The position numbers and the translations under genes were made by a program. DNA of 64,000 bases from an uncultured Gammaproteobacteria bacterium (lineage in GTDB: Bacteria > Pseudomonadota > Gammaproteobacteria > Pseudomonadales > Pseudohongiellaceae): the NCBI GenBank assembly GCA_903837345.1, contig CAILUG010000023.1:111461-175460 (forward strand), given 5' to 3'. The notes under the pieces are model-generated. The model saw only the letters and a list, made by a program, of their open reading frames with translations, was not told where the DNA came from and made no database searches. Of the stretch, positions 25,300-33,209 are shown one piece after another. The first letter of the stretch is position 1; each line of letters opens with the position of its first letter.

Positions 25300-25353
25300 C
25301 ATGAACGGGAACTGGTTCTACTTGCAAGCCTGGTGCGCTGTTCTTGTGAAGTT

Positions 25354-25395
25354 GGCTTCGAACGCCGCAGGCGCTTTGGGGTTCAGTTGGAGCCA
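25354..25395. repeat. REP-like element, copy 1
   Basis: The unit begins GGCTTCGAACGCCGCAG and ends TTGGAGCCA. Its ends can pair fully if G-U pairs are allowed (GGCUUCGA with UUGGAGCC), and an inner CGCC-GCA-GGCG hairpin sits between. The second copy follows at 25429. The size (42 bp), folding and intergenic location resemble REP-type elements. Confidence 0.7.
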
Positions 25396-25428
25396 TCGCC
25401 ATAATCCAGGCATCGTTCGGGTGGTGTA

Positions 25429-25469
25429 GGCTTCGAACGCCGCAGACGCCTGGGCTTTGATTGGAGCCA
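25429..25469. repeat. REP-like element, copy 2
   Basis: Same orientation as copy 1, 75 bp downstream, sharing GGCTTCGAACGCCGCAG and TTGGAGCCA with a few internal differences. It ends 13 bp before the DUF423 start codon, so it is likely transcribed in that gene's leader. Confidence 0.7.
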
Positions 25470-25482
25470 CTAAGGTAAGCAG

Positions 25483-25848
25483 ATGTCACGATTTTATTTG
25501 TTGTGTACGGCAATAAACGGTTTTCTGGCAGTCGCGTTTGGCGCTTTCGGTGCGCATGCACTGAAAAGCTGGTTCACGCCTGAATTGCTGGACACTTACC
25601 GCACGTCTGTCCAGTACCAGATGTTCCATTCTGTTGGACTATTGGCAGTGGCGTGGCTTGCACAGAGCGGCAAAGCCGGGCCTGCCCTGAAATGGAGCGG
25701 GAGTTTGTTCATTGCCGGATTGGTATTGTTCTGCGGCAGTTTGTATTTGCTGGCACTGTCCGGCCAGCATTGGCTGGGAGCGGTCACACCAGTAGGTGGC
25801 GTTGCATTGCTGGCAGCGTGGTTGTTGTTGGGGAAAGCTGCTGCATGA
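25483..25848 (+). CDS. DUF423 (YgdD/TMEM256) membrane protein
   Basis: 121 residues with four predicted membrane helices. The start FYLLCTAINGFLAVAFGAFGAHAL and the central TSVQYQMFHSVGLLAV are diagnostic of the DUF423 family (E. coli YgdD, human TMEM256). Function is unknown. Its stop overlaps the trmB start (ATGA), so the two are translated together. Ribosome site: AAGGTAAGC about 4 nt upstream. Confidence 0.9.
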   Translation: MSRFYLLCTAINGFLAVAFGAFGAHALKSWFTPELLDTYRTSVQYQMFHSVGLLAVAWLAQSGKAGPALKWSGSLFIAGLVLFCGSLYLLALSGQHWLGAVTPVGGVALLAAWLLLGKAAA

Positions 25849-26546
25849 CTGGACCGATACCTGACAACGTGCCCCTGCGCACTGTTCACAGCTTTGTAAT
25901 TCGTGCAGGCCGCATGACAGAAGCCCAGAAAGCTGCACGCGACAAAGTGTGGCCGCAATTTGGCCTGGAAGTTGCCGATGGTATCGTCAGGCAGGAACAG
26001 ATATTCGGGCGCTTGGCGCCGCTGGTGCTGGAGATTGGCTTCGGCATGGGGACTTCACTGATCGAGATGGCAAAAGCTGCTCCGGACAAGGACTTTATCG
26101 GCATCGAAGTGCATCCGCCCGGTATCGGCAATATCCTCAAACTGGTGGACCAGGAACAGTTGCGCAATCTGCGGGTTTATCAGGCTGATGCGCGCGTTGT
26201 GCTGGAGAAGTGCATAGCTGATGGCAGTCTCGACTGCCTGCAGGTTTATTTCCCCGATCCCTGGCACAAGAAGCGTCATCACAAACGACGCATGATCCAG
26301 CCTGATTTCATCAACGAAGTGCGGTCAAAGCTTGTTGCAGGCGGTGTGATCCATCTGGCGACAGATTGGCAACCTTATGCAGAGCAGATGATGCGGGTGC
26401 TGAGCGCTGAGCCTGATTTCGCCAATATCGCCGGGGAAAACTGCTATGCAACCCGGCACGCCCGGCCTTCCACCAAGTTCGAACAGCGGGGCCAGAAGCT
26501 GGGGCATGGGGTGTGGGATTTGTTGTTTGCCAAAACCGGAGCCTGA
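25845..26546 (+). CDS. trmB: tRNA (guanine-N7-)-methyltransferase
   Basis: 233 residues. TrmB makes m7G at position 46 of tRNAs using S-adenosylmethionine. The SAM-binding motif LEIGFGMGTSLIEMA, the DFIGIEVHPPGIGN segment and the signature QVYFPDPWHKKRHHKRRM with a following LATDWQPYA are all present. The ATG is set by the four-base overlap with DUF423; the frame is open 64 codons farther upstream but that part reads through the DUF423 gene. It is convergent with the YgjP-like gene, 5 bp away. Confidence 0.95.
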   Translation: MTGPIPDNVPLRTVHSFVIRAGRMTEAQKAARDKVWPQFGLEVADGIVRQEQIFGRLAPLVLEIGFGMGTSLIEMAKAAPDKDFIGIEVHPPGIGNILKLVDQEQLRNLRVYQADARVVLEKCIADGSLDCLQVYFPDPWHKKRHHKRRMIQPDFINEVRSKLVAGGVIHLATDWQPYAEQMMRVLSAEPDFANIAGENCYATRHARPSTKFEQRGQKLGHGVWDLLFAKTGA

Positions 26547-26551
26547 TCAAC

Positions 26552-27256
26552 TCACGGCCACAGGCGATGGCCGTTGTGGGTCAGCCAGTTGCGGCAGTTC
26601 TTGTAGTCGGGGCACAGTTGCTCAACCGTGCTCCAGAATTTGGTTGAATGGTTCAGATAGCGCAGGTGGCTGGTCTCGTGCGCAATCAGGTAGTCGAGCA
26701 CCGGCTGTGGTGCCAGCATCAACAACCAGTTGAACTGGATATCGCCATCCTGGCAGCAATGTCCCCATTTGGTTCTGGTCTTGCGGAACGTGACTTCCTT
26801 CAGTTTGTGATCAACCCCGAGCTGGCGTGCATAGTGCTTTGCCATAGTGGGCATGTATTGCCTGGCCTGTTCGAGCAGCCAGTCGAGAAACAGCTTTTCC
26901 AGCTTGTCTTTTTTATGCTCCTTCACAAACAGGGTGAGTGTGGATCCTTGCAGTGTGGCCCGGGGCCTGCCGGAGATGGCCACTTGCAGTGTTAGCGGGT
27001 TGCCAAGCAGTTCAATCTTGCTCCCTTCAGCTATCACCAGCCGTTGTTGCATTTTCTTGCGCTGTTCTGCCAGTTGAGCCTGTATCCAGGCAGTTTTTTC
27101 TGCCAGAAAGCTGTTTATCCACTTTGTGGAAGCTTTTAGCGGTGATCTCACATCTACTTTTCCACTTTTAACGTAAATAACCAAGGTTTTACGGCGACTT
27201 CTTGTCAAAGTGTAAGGAAATGGAAATTCCTGTAATTGAAATTCGAGTTGTTGCAT
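26552..27256 (-). CDS. YgjP-like zinc metallopeptidase (M48-type, DUF45)
   Basis: 234 residues. The zinc motif is HETSHLRYLNHSTKFW: His-Glu-x-x-His with a third ligand His after about six residues, matching the HExxHLxxxNHSxxFW signature of the YgjP/SprT-like family. A preceding KWGHCCQDGDIQFNW segment is also typical. The role in bacteria is not known; some members sit beside type I restriction systems, but none is near here. No signal peptide, so it is cytoplasmic. Confidence 0.85.
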   Translation of the reverse strand: MQQLEFQLQEFPFPYTLTRSRRKTLVIYVKSGKVDVRSPLKASTKWINSFLAEKTAWIQAQLAEQRKKMQQRLVIAEGSKIELLGNPLTLQVAISGRPRATLQGSTLTLFVKEHKKDKLEKLFLDWLLEQARQYMPTMAKHYARQLGVDHKLKEVTFRKTRTKWGHCCQDGDIQFNWLLMLAPQPVLDYLIAHETSHLRYLNHSTKFWSTVEQLCPDYKNCRNWLTHNGHRLWP

Positions 27257-27396
27257 CTAAACCGCTATTTATTGGTAAATTTTGGCTATAAAAATGTTAA
27301 GTGTGGAGAATATTAAGGATATTTCAAAATAAATTAACAAAGAAGTGGGGATATATATCCATAATTGCCAGAATATCAAGCATGCGCAATCAGCAA

Positions 27397-27422
27397 ATGG
27401 CCGGAATCAGGATTCCGGCCAT
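27397..27422 (-). terminator. Long stem-loop downstream of leuA
   Basis: Perfect 12-bp arms ATGGCCGGAATC (27397-27408) and GATTCCGGCCAT (27411-27422) are separated by two bases. Read from the leuA strand it lies 35 nt after the stop and is followed by TTTG, a weak U-run. Its extreme stem and position suit a leuA terminator. Confidence 0.55.
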
Positions 27423-27456
27423 GCTGACAAAAGCAAACAGAGGGGTCAATTGCCAA

Positions 27457-29142
27457 TCAGGCGGCTTGATCGTTGCGGGCACTGTGCAATATCTGGCTCA
27501 CCGCATTCAGCAGGGCATTTACTGAGGAGCTGACGATGTCGCTGTGGATGGCGATGCCGGTATAGCGGTTGCCTTCATGCTTCACCTGCAAATAGGTCAC
27601 TGCTTCCGCGTTGGCATTCTGGCTCAGTGCGTGTTCGCCGTATTCGAGGATCTGCAGTTGTATGCCAAAGGTATTCTGCAGGGCATCGACAAACGCTTCC
27701 AGCATGCCATTGCCCTTGCCTTGCACATCAAAACTTTTGCCATCAAGTTCAATGCGGCCCTTGATGTACTCGCGGTCGCTCTTCTCGATCGTGAAACCTT
27801 TCAGCAGCAGCGGGGAAGCCGGCGCCAGATATTCGCTGCGGAACAGTTCGTAAATGTGCCGGGGTGAAACCTCCGCACCGGTAGCCTCGGCAGTTTTTTG
27901 CACTACGCGACTGAATTCGATCTGCAGCCAGCGCGGCAGCTGGAAGCCGTACTTGCTCTCCATCACATAGGCGACACCACCTTTGCCACTCTGTGAGTTC
28001 ACGCGAATCACGTCCTGATAGGTGCGGCCAACATCGCGCGGATCTATCGGCAGATAGGCGATCTCCCAGGTTTCTCCTTCGCGATACAGGTCGAGACATT
28101 TCTTGATTGCATCCTGGTGCGAGCCGGAAAACGCGGTAAATACCAGACTGCCGGCATAGGGCTGCCGGGGATGCACATCAATCTGTGTGCATTGCTTGAC
28201 GACACTGGTGATGCGATCCATGTCGCTGAAATCCAGTTGCGGATCGATGCCCTGGCTGTACATGTTCATGCCCATGATGACGACATCGAGGTTGCCGGTG
28301 CGTTCACCATTGCCCAGCAGGCAGCCTTCGACACGATCAGCTCCGGCCATCACACCGAGTTCGGATGCAGCAACACCGCAGCCACGGTCATTGTGAGTGT
28401 GCAGGCTGATGATGACTGATTCGCGGTTCCTGAGGTGACGACAGAACCACTCGATCTGGTCGGCATACACGTTAGGCGTTGCCATTTCGACCGTGGCAGG
28501 CAGATTGAGGATGACCTTGCGCTGCGACGTTGGTTGCCACACATCACAAACGGCCTCGCACACTTCCACTGCATAATCGAGTTCGGTGCCGGTGAAACTT
28601 TCCGGCGAGTACTGGAAGAACCAGTCAGTTTCAGGCGCGAGCCTGGAGCAACGCAGCACTTCACTGGCGCCGTTGACGGCAATTGCCTTGATGCCGGCCT
28701 TGTCGAGCTTGAACACTTTCTGGCGTTGCACCACTGAGGTGGAGTTGTACAGGTGCACAATGGCACGCTTCACCCCCTTGAGGGCTGCATAGGTGCGCTG
28801 GATCAGTTCCGGGCGCGCCTGGGTAAGTACCTGCACAGTGACGTCGTCGGGGATTTTGTTCTCCTCGATCAGGTAACGTACAAAGTCAAAGTCGGGTTGC
28901 GACGCGGCTGGAAAGCCCACTTCGATTTCCTTGAAACCGACATCCACCAGCAAGCTGAACATCAGTTTCTTCTGTTCCACTGACATGGGCTCGATCAAGG
29001 CCTGGTTGCCGTCACGCAGGTCAACGCTGCACCAGATGGGCGCTTTGGTAATGACCTGGTCAGGCCAGCTGCGGTCTTTCAGTGCAATGGCCGGGAACGG
29101 TTTGTACTTGGTGTGGTTATAAGGCTTGCTGGTGCTGCTCAT
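27457..29142 (-). CDS. leuA: 2-isopropylmalate synthase
   Basis: 561 residues. LeuA condenses acetyl-CoA with 2-oxoisovalerate, the first committed step of leucine synthesis. The catalytic barrel has CSVDLRDGNQALIEPM near the start and HTHNDRGCGVAASE (metal-binding histidines) in the middle. The C-terminal regulatory domain (about residues 430-561) binds leucine as feedback inhibitor. The length and the SWPDQVITKAPIW start mark the type 2 LeuA form. ATG 29142 has AGGAG 9 nt upstream; a start 38 codons farther upstream is unsupported. It is divergent from an Lrp-type regulator gene. Confidence 0.95.
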   Translation of the reverse strand: MSSTSKPYNHTKYKPFPAIALKDRSWPDQVITKAPIWCSVDLRDGNQALIEPMSVEQKKLMFSLLVDVGFKEIEVGFPAASQPDFDFVRYLIEENKIPDDVTVQVLTQARPELIQRTYAALKGVKRAIVHLYNSTSVVQRQKVFKLDKAGIKAIAVNGASEVLRCSRLAPETDWFFQYSPESFTGTELDYAVEVCEAVCDVWQPTSQRKVILNLPATVEMATPNVYADQIEWFCRHLRNRESVIISLHTHNDRGCGVAASELGVMAGADRVEGCLLGNGERTGNLDVVIMGMNMYSQGIDPQLDFSDMDRITSVVKQCTQIDVHPRQPYAGSLVFTAFSGSHQDAIKKCLDLYREGETWEIAYLPIDPRDVGRTYQDVIRVNSQSGKGGVAYVMESKYGFQLPRWLQIEFSRVVQKTAEATGAEVSPRHIYELFRSEYLAPASPLLLKGFTIEKSDREYIKGRIELDGKSFDVQGKGNGMLEAFVDALQNTFGIQLQILEYGEHALSQNANAEAVTYLQVKHEGNRYTGIAIHSDIVSSSVNALLNAVSQILHSARNDQAA

Positions 29143-29316
29143 GGCTGTCTCCTGGCAGGTCAAAACGGATGACCGCTGTTCACTGGCTGCGCAGTGTATA
29201 GAAAAGCCGGCAGCAGTATCTTGCAAATATAGCCATATATGAAATAATAATGGCATTAAATGCTAATTTAATTAGATTATTTGGAATATAATAATATTAA
29301 TTCGAAATTACTGGCA
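29143..29316. promoter_or_regulatory. AT-rich leuA/lrp-type divergent control region
   Basis: The right-hand part (29225-29300) is strikingly AT-rich compared with the neighbourhood and contains adjoining palindromes: GCATT-A-AATGC (29253-29263) and CTAAT-TTA-ATTAG (29263-29275). A typical Lrp-family site is AT-rich with imperfect dyads of this kind. Its position between the regulator and leuA suggests the regulator controls both genes, perhaps in response to leucine. Confidence 0.5.
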
Positions 29317-29799
29317 ATGGGGCCCAATGTGGAGCTTGACCGGATAGACAAACGTATTCTGAAGGAACTGCAGCACAATGCCCGCATCAGCAACCAGGAA
29401 CTGGCAGACAAGATCGGCTTGTCGCCCTCTCCATGCCTGCGGCGGGTCAAGCAGCTGGAAGAGGCTGGCCTCATCAAGGGCTATGTCACTGAACTGGATG
29501 CATCCAAACTTGGTCTGAAGCTGATGGCCATAGTGCAGGTGGCGATGGATCGCCATACCCCGGATCGCTTTGAGCAGTTTGAGGAAACCATCAAGACTTT
29601 CCCGCAAGTGCTGGAGTGCATCATGATCACCGGCCAGTCGGCTGACTACCAGTTGAAAGTGCTGGTGAAAGACATGGATGAATACCAGGATTTTCTGCTG
29701 AAGAAACTTACGCGCATCACCGGTGTCAGTGATGTGCGCTCCAGCTTCGTGTTGCGGCAGATTTTCAGTACCACCGCATTGCCCATCGACAATCATTGA
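29317..29799 (+). CDS. Lrp/AsnC family transcriptional regulator
   Basis: 160 residues from ATG 29317. N-terminal helix-turn-helix: LDRIDKRILKELQHNARISNQELADKIGLSPSPCLRRVKQLEEAGLI. C-terminal RAM domain (about 75-155) with the ITGQSADYQLKVLVKDMDEY effector-binding segment. The start is not certain: TTG 29281 and GTG 29329 are possible, none with a strong ribosome site. It lies divergent to leuA and is close in sequence style to true Lrp, which senses leucine, so regulation of leuA is a reasonable inference. Confidence 0.85.
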   Translation: MGPNVELDRIDKRILKELQHNARISNQELADKIGLSPSPCLRRVKQLEEAGLIKGYVTELDASKLGLKLMAIVQVAMDRHTPDRFEQFEETIKTFPQVLECIMITGQSADYQLKVLVKDMDEYQDFLLKKLTRITGVSDVRSSFVLRQIFSTTALPIDNH

Positions 29800-29903
29800 C
29801 ACAGCCAGAGCATTTTCCTGTCGCCAGCAATTCCAAAACAACTGGCTGAAGCGGGCCGTTGTAACGGAAAATGCGCGCTGTTTTCGTTGACCCAGGACCC
29901 ACC

Positions 29904-30323
29904 ATGGCCAGTCTCTTCACCAGAATTCTTGCAGGCGAATTACCCGGGCATTTTGTCTGGAAAGACGAGGTGTGTTTTTCGATCATGACACTGCATCCGA
30001 TACGACAGGGACACCTGATCGTGATCCCGAACCAGGAAGTGAATCACTGGGACGATGTGCCGCCGACAACGGTTGCACATCTGATGCAGGTAGGCCAGCA
30101 CATTGCGAAGGGCATCAAGGCGGTGATTCCATGCAAGCGGGTTGGCGTGATGATTGTCGGGCTGGAAGTCCCGCATACCCATATCCACCTGATTCCCGCC
30201 GACAGCCCTGCTGATTTTGATTTCCGGCATGCGCGTGAAATGTCGCAATCCTTGCTGGCGGAAACTGCGGCCAACATACGGCAAGCATTGATGACGGCAG
30301 GTCACAAACCTGCGCAGCCCTGA
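29904..30323 (+). CDS. HIT family protein (nucleotide hydrolase/transferase)
   Basis: 139 residues. The histidine triad motif HTHIHL (HxHxH) is near the C-terminus, and the FTRILAGELPGHFVWKDE start is typical of Hint-type HIT proteins, which hydrolyse AMP-linked nucleotides. ATG 29904 is chosen because AGGA (29893-29896) lies 7 nt upstream and matches where homologues begin. It is followed by cmoA after 7 nt, so it may form an operon with cmoA-cmoB. Confidence 0.9.
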   Translation: MASLFTRILAGELPGHFVWKDEVCFSIMTLHPIRQGHLIVIPNQEVNHWDDVPPTTVAHLMQVGQHIAKGIKAVIPCKRVGVMIVGLEVPHTHIHLIPADSPADFDFRHAREMSQSLLAETAANIRQALMTAGHKPAQP

Positions 30324-30330
30324 TCCGGTC

Positions 30331-31056
30331 ATGCAGCAGAAAGACACACTCTTTCAGCACGAAGGTCCGGTCGCCGACTTTGTGTTTGACGACAAGGTGG
30401 CTGACGTCTTCACCGACATGATCAACCGCTCGGTGCCAGGCTACGCCAGCATCATCACCCAGATCGGCACCCTGGCCGAACGTTACGTGCAACCGGAATC
30501 TGTTTGCTACGACCTCGGCTGTTCGCTGGGAGCTGCCACCTTGTCAATGCGCCATCACATCAAGGCCGGAGGTTGCCGCATTGTTGCTGTCGACAATTCC
30601 CCGGCGATGGTTGCACGGTGCCAGGCGGTGATGGACCAGGACCAAAGTGACGTGCCGGTGGAACTGCGTTGTGCCGATATCCTGGATGTCACCATCGGCA
30701 ATGCGTCACTGGTTGTGCTCAATTTCACACTCCAGTTTGTGCCACTTGTGCGGCGCGATGCGCTCATCCGCAAAATTTTCGGCGGGTTACGCCCCGGGGG
30801 CATGCTGATCCTGTCGGAAAAAATCCATTTCGAAGACGCTGCACTCAACGCACTCTTCATCGATCTGCATCACCGCTTCAAGGAACAGAATGGCTATACA
30901 CGCACGGAAATCAGCCAGAAACGCGCTGCCATCGAGAATGTATTGGTGCCGGAAACACTGCGTGTCCATGAACAGCGCATCAGGTCTGCAGGGTTCAGCA
31001 GTTATGCAGTGTGGTTCCAGTGTTTCAACTTTGCGTCGATGGTGGCGGTGAAATAG
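30331..31056 (+). CDS. cmoA: Carboxy-S-adenosyl-L-methionine synthase
   Basis: 241 residues. CmoA uses prephenate to convert S-adenosylmethionine to carboxy-SAM, the donor for wobble uridine modification. The SAM fold is seen in VCYDLGCSLGAATLSMRHHI and VAVDNSPAMVARC, with NFTLQFVPLVRRDALI typical of CmoA. The gene ends by overlapping cmoB by one base (TAGTG). Confidence 0.95.
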   Translation: MQQKDTLFQHEGPVADFVFDDKVADVFTDMINRSVPGYASIITQIGTLAERYVQPESVCYDLGCSLGAATLSMRHHIKAGGCRIVAVDNSPAMVARCQAVMDQDQSDVPVELRCADILDVTIGNASLVVLNFTLQFVPLVRRDALIRKIFGGLRPGGMLILSEKIHFEDAALNALFIDLHHRFKEQNGYTRTEISQKRAAIENVLVPETLRVHEQRIRSAGFSSYAVWFQCFNFASMVAVK

Positions 31057-32027
31057 TGGCCACAACCTTGTTCGATTATTCAGGATTGCAACGCAGCATT
31101 GCCGGTACTCCACTGGCGCCCCTGTCACCACTGATCCCTGCAGATCTGGCAGCGGAAACCAGTCATGGTGATTTTGCCAAATGGCTGAAAGGATTGCAGG
31201 CGCTGCCTGATCTTGTGCCGGACAGTGTGGAGCTGCTTGACGCAGTACGCATCGGCAAGCCCGGGCAATTGTCGCAACCACAACAGGATGCACTGCAACA
31301 GGCGTTGATGCTGTTGCATCCCTGGCGCAAAGGCCCGTTGGAAATTTTTGGAGTACACATCGATACTGAATGGCGCTCGGACTGGAAATGGCAGCGGGTG
31401 TTGCCGCAGCTGGCGCCACTGGCTGGGCGCCGCGTACTCGATGTCGGCTGCGGCAACGGTTATCACTGTTGGCGCATGGCCGGCGCCGGGGCCGAGCTTG
31501 TGATCGGAGTGGAGCCGATGTTGTTGTATGTGCTGCAGTACTGGGCTTTGCGCAAGTACCTGCAGTCACCACTGGTGCATGTGTTGCCGCTGACACTTGA
31601 ACAGTTGCCGGAGTCTCTGCCCGGGTTCGATACCGTATTTTCGATGGGAGTGCTCTATCACCGGCGTTCACCGTTCGAGCATCTGGATCTGTTGAAAAAG
31701 AAATTGCGCAAAGGCGGACAACTGGTACTGGAAACCCTGGTGATTGAAGGTGAGGCCGGCATGACGCTGGTGCCGCCCGACCGCTACTGCCGCATGAACA
31801 ACGTGTGGTTTCTGCCCAGTTGTCCCACTTTGCAACTATGGCTGCAAAAAGCCGGGTTTCGTGACGTTCAGGTAGTAGATGTCACCCCCACTACCATCGA
31901 CGAACAACGGCAAACCGGCTGGATGACTTTCGACTCCCTGTCCCAGGCGTTATCTCCCGCCAATGCTGCCTTGACGGTGGAGGGACATCCGGCACCTGTG
32001 CGGGCTGTGCTGGTGGCAACCTTGTAA
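31056..32027 (+). CDS. cmoB: tRNA U34 carboxymethyltransferase
   Basis: 323 residues, exactly the E. coli CmoB length. It transfers the carboxymethyl group from carboxy-SAM to 5-hydroxyuridine at tRNA position 34, giving cmo5U. Motifs: LDVGCGNGYHCWRMAG for the SAM site, VFSMGVLYHRRSPFEHL, and the C-terminal CRMNNVWFLPSC. The GTG start (31056) is set by the TAGTG overlap with cmoA. Confidence 0.95.
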   Translation: MATTLFDYSGLQRSIAGTPLAPLSPLIPADLAAETSHGDFAKWLKGLQALPDLVPDSVELLDAVRIGKPGQLSQPQQDALQQALMLLHPWRKGPLEIFGVHIDTEWRSDWKWQRVLPQLAPLAGRRVLDVGCGNGYHCWRMAGAGAELVIGVEPMLLYVLQYWALRKYLQSPLVHVLPLTLEQLPESLPGFDTVFSMGVLYHRRSPFEHLDLLKKKLRKGGQLVLETLVIEGEAGMTLVPPDRYCRMNNVWFLPSCPTLQLWLQKAGFRDVQVVDVTPTTIDEQRQTGWMTFDSLSQALSPANAALTVEGHPAPVRAVLVATL

Positions 32028-32173
32028 TTTCCTGCGCCGGCTTTTTTGCGTGACTTGAGGCAGGCCAGCAAGAAATTTATGCACAAAATTTACACATTAA
32101 GTGCATATTTGGGTATCCTGTGCAGATAAAGTGCACACATTTCTTGGATGTTTCACAGGATCCTTTCAGCCTC

Positions 32174-33109
32174 ATGGCAAGACCCCAACGCATCGAACTC
32201 GCCAACGCTTTTTACCATGTCAGTAACGGCAAAAAATCAGGCAAGCCCTTGTTCCCGACTGCAACGCATGCCTCGCTGTTCATGGAGCTGGTGTTGTTGG
32301 CTGGCCGCCGCTTCAATGTAGAACTGCATGGCTGGTACCTGAACAAATCCCACTACCAATTGCTGGTAAAAACACCTGAGGCCAACCTCAGTCGTTTCAT
32401 GCGTCAGGTTGATGGGCTTTACACACTGCGCTGTCAGCAGCTGCAAGGACGCCGGGGCACGGTGTTTGCAAGCCGTTACAAAAGTGTGTTGATTCAGACC
32501 GCTCTGGTGACTGATGTACTGCACCATCTGCATCATTTGACCGTCACTTCCCGGGTTTCGGATGTCGCCGTCAATGCGAGCAGCCTGCCTGCCTATCAGG
32601 GCAAGCAGAGGCCGGGCACCGTGGTAAAGACGGATGCAATCCTGGGTAGCGGCGATTACCGCAAACGTTTGCTGAAGATCCAGCAAAGTTCACCTCCACC
32701 CGCTTACATCCAGCATTTCTTTGCTCGCAAAAGCAGGCCTGCCTTGTTGGGAGATGATGCGTTTGCCCGGAAAATCAAGGCTGATTCTTCACTGCGGCCA
32801 CCGGTGCCCGCAACACGGGCAAGACCATCGATACGCAAGATCATCAGCAGGGTGGCGGGGGCTTTCAAGGTAAATGAACGCACCATCGTAAAGGCCGCAC
32901 GTGGTCCTGATTCCAAGAACCTCGCACGCTGGGTGGCCATGCACCTCTGTCAGGAAGCCGGCGGTGTCACCTTGCAGGTAATCGCAGAACATTTCGGTTT
33001 GCAGCGCTATGGCACTGTCTCGACCACCATCGGCAAGTTGCGGGCAGAGCTGCCAGACAACCCCGCTCTGAAACGGCAGGTAGGCAAGTTGATGCAGGAG
33101 TTGTGCTGA
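32174..33109 (+). CDS. REP-type (RAYT-like) Y1 transposase, HUH motif degenerate
   Basis: 311 residues. The MARPQRIELANAFYHVSN start, the ANLSRFMRQVDGLYT segment and the C-terminal DnaA-like helix-turn-helix (ISRVAGAFKVNERTIVKAARG) match the large class of Y1 transposases associated with REP elements. The usual HUH reads NHYHLL; here it is SHYQLL (His60-Tyr61-Gln62), so the second metal-binding histidine is missing. The presumed nucleophile Tyr102 (SRYKSVL) is kept. ATG 32174 is chosen over an upstream in-frame start because homologues begin at MARP. The protein may be a catalytically weakened domesticated enzyme. Confidence 0.8.
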   Translation: MARPQRIELANAFYHVSNGKKSGKPLFPTATHASLFMELVLLAGRRFNVELHGWYLNKSHYQLLVKTPEANLSRFMRQVDGLYTLRCQQLQGRRGTVFASRYKSVLIQTALVTDVLHHLHHLTVTSRVSDVAVNASSLPAYQGKQRPGTVVKTDAILGSGDYRKRLLKIQQSSPPPAYIQHFFARKSRPALLGDDAFARKIKADSSLRPPVPATRARPSIRKIISRVAGAFKVNERTIVKAARGPDSKNLARWVAMHLCQEAGGVTLQVIAEHFGLQRYGTVSTTIGKLRAELPDNPALKRQVGKLMQELC

Positions 33110-33124
33110 GAAAATGGAGCCATG

Positions 33125-33180
33125 GTCGAATTTCACAAAAGATTTACCGGTATGAAGCAGGTAAACTGGGAAAATTCGAC
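33125..33180. repeat. Nested inverted repeat downstream of the transposase
   Basis: Outer arms GTCGAATTT (33125-33133) and AAATTCGAC (33172-33180) are perfect 9-bp partners. Inside, TTTACC (33143-33148) and GGTAAA (33160-33165) form a second stem. The element starts 16 bp after the transposase stop and ends 30 bp before the secretion ATPase start. It could be a recognition structure of the RAYT, or a folded leader or attenuator of the ATPase transcript. Confidence 0.6.
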
Positions 33181-33209
33181 TCAGACACCAATTTCCTCGG
33201 ATGTGTTCA

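Noticed and set aside
25351..25470. TTCGAA motifs taken for a tRNA T-loop
   Set aside because: No acceptor stem or anticodon arm can be built; the sequence is part of the repeated element.
25653..25844. Upstream extension of trmB
   Set aside because: The extra 64 codons overlap the well-supported DUF423 gene in another frame; the ATGA overlap gives a better start.
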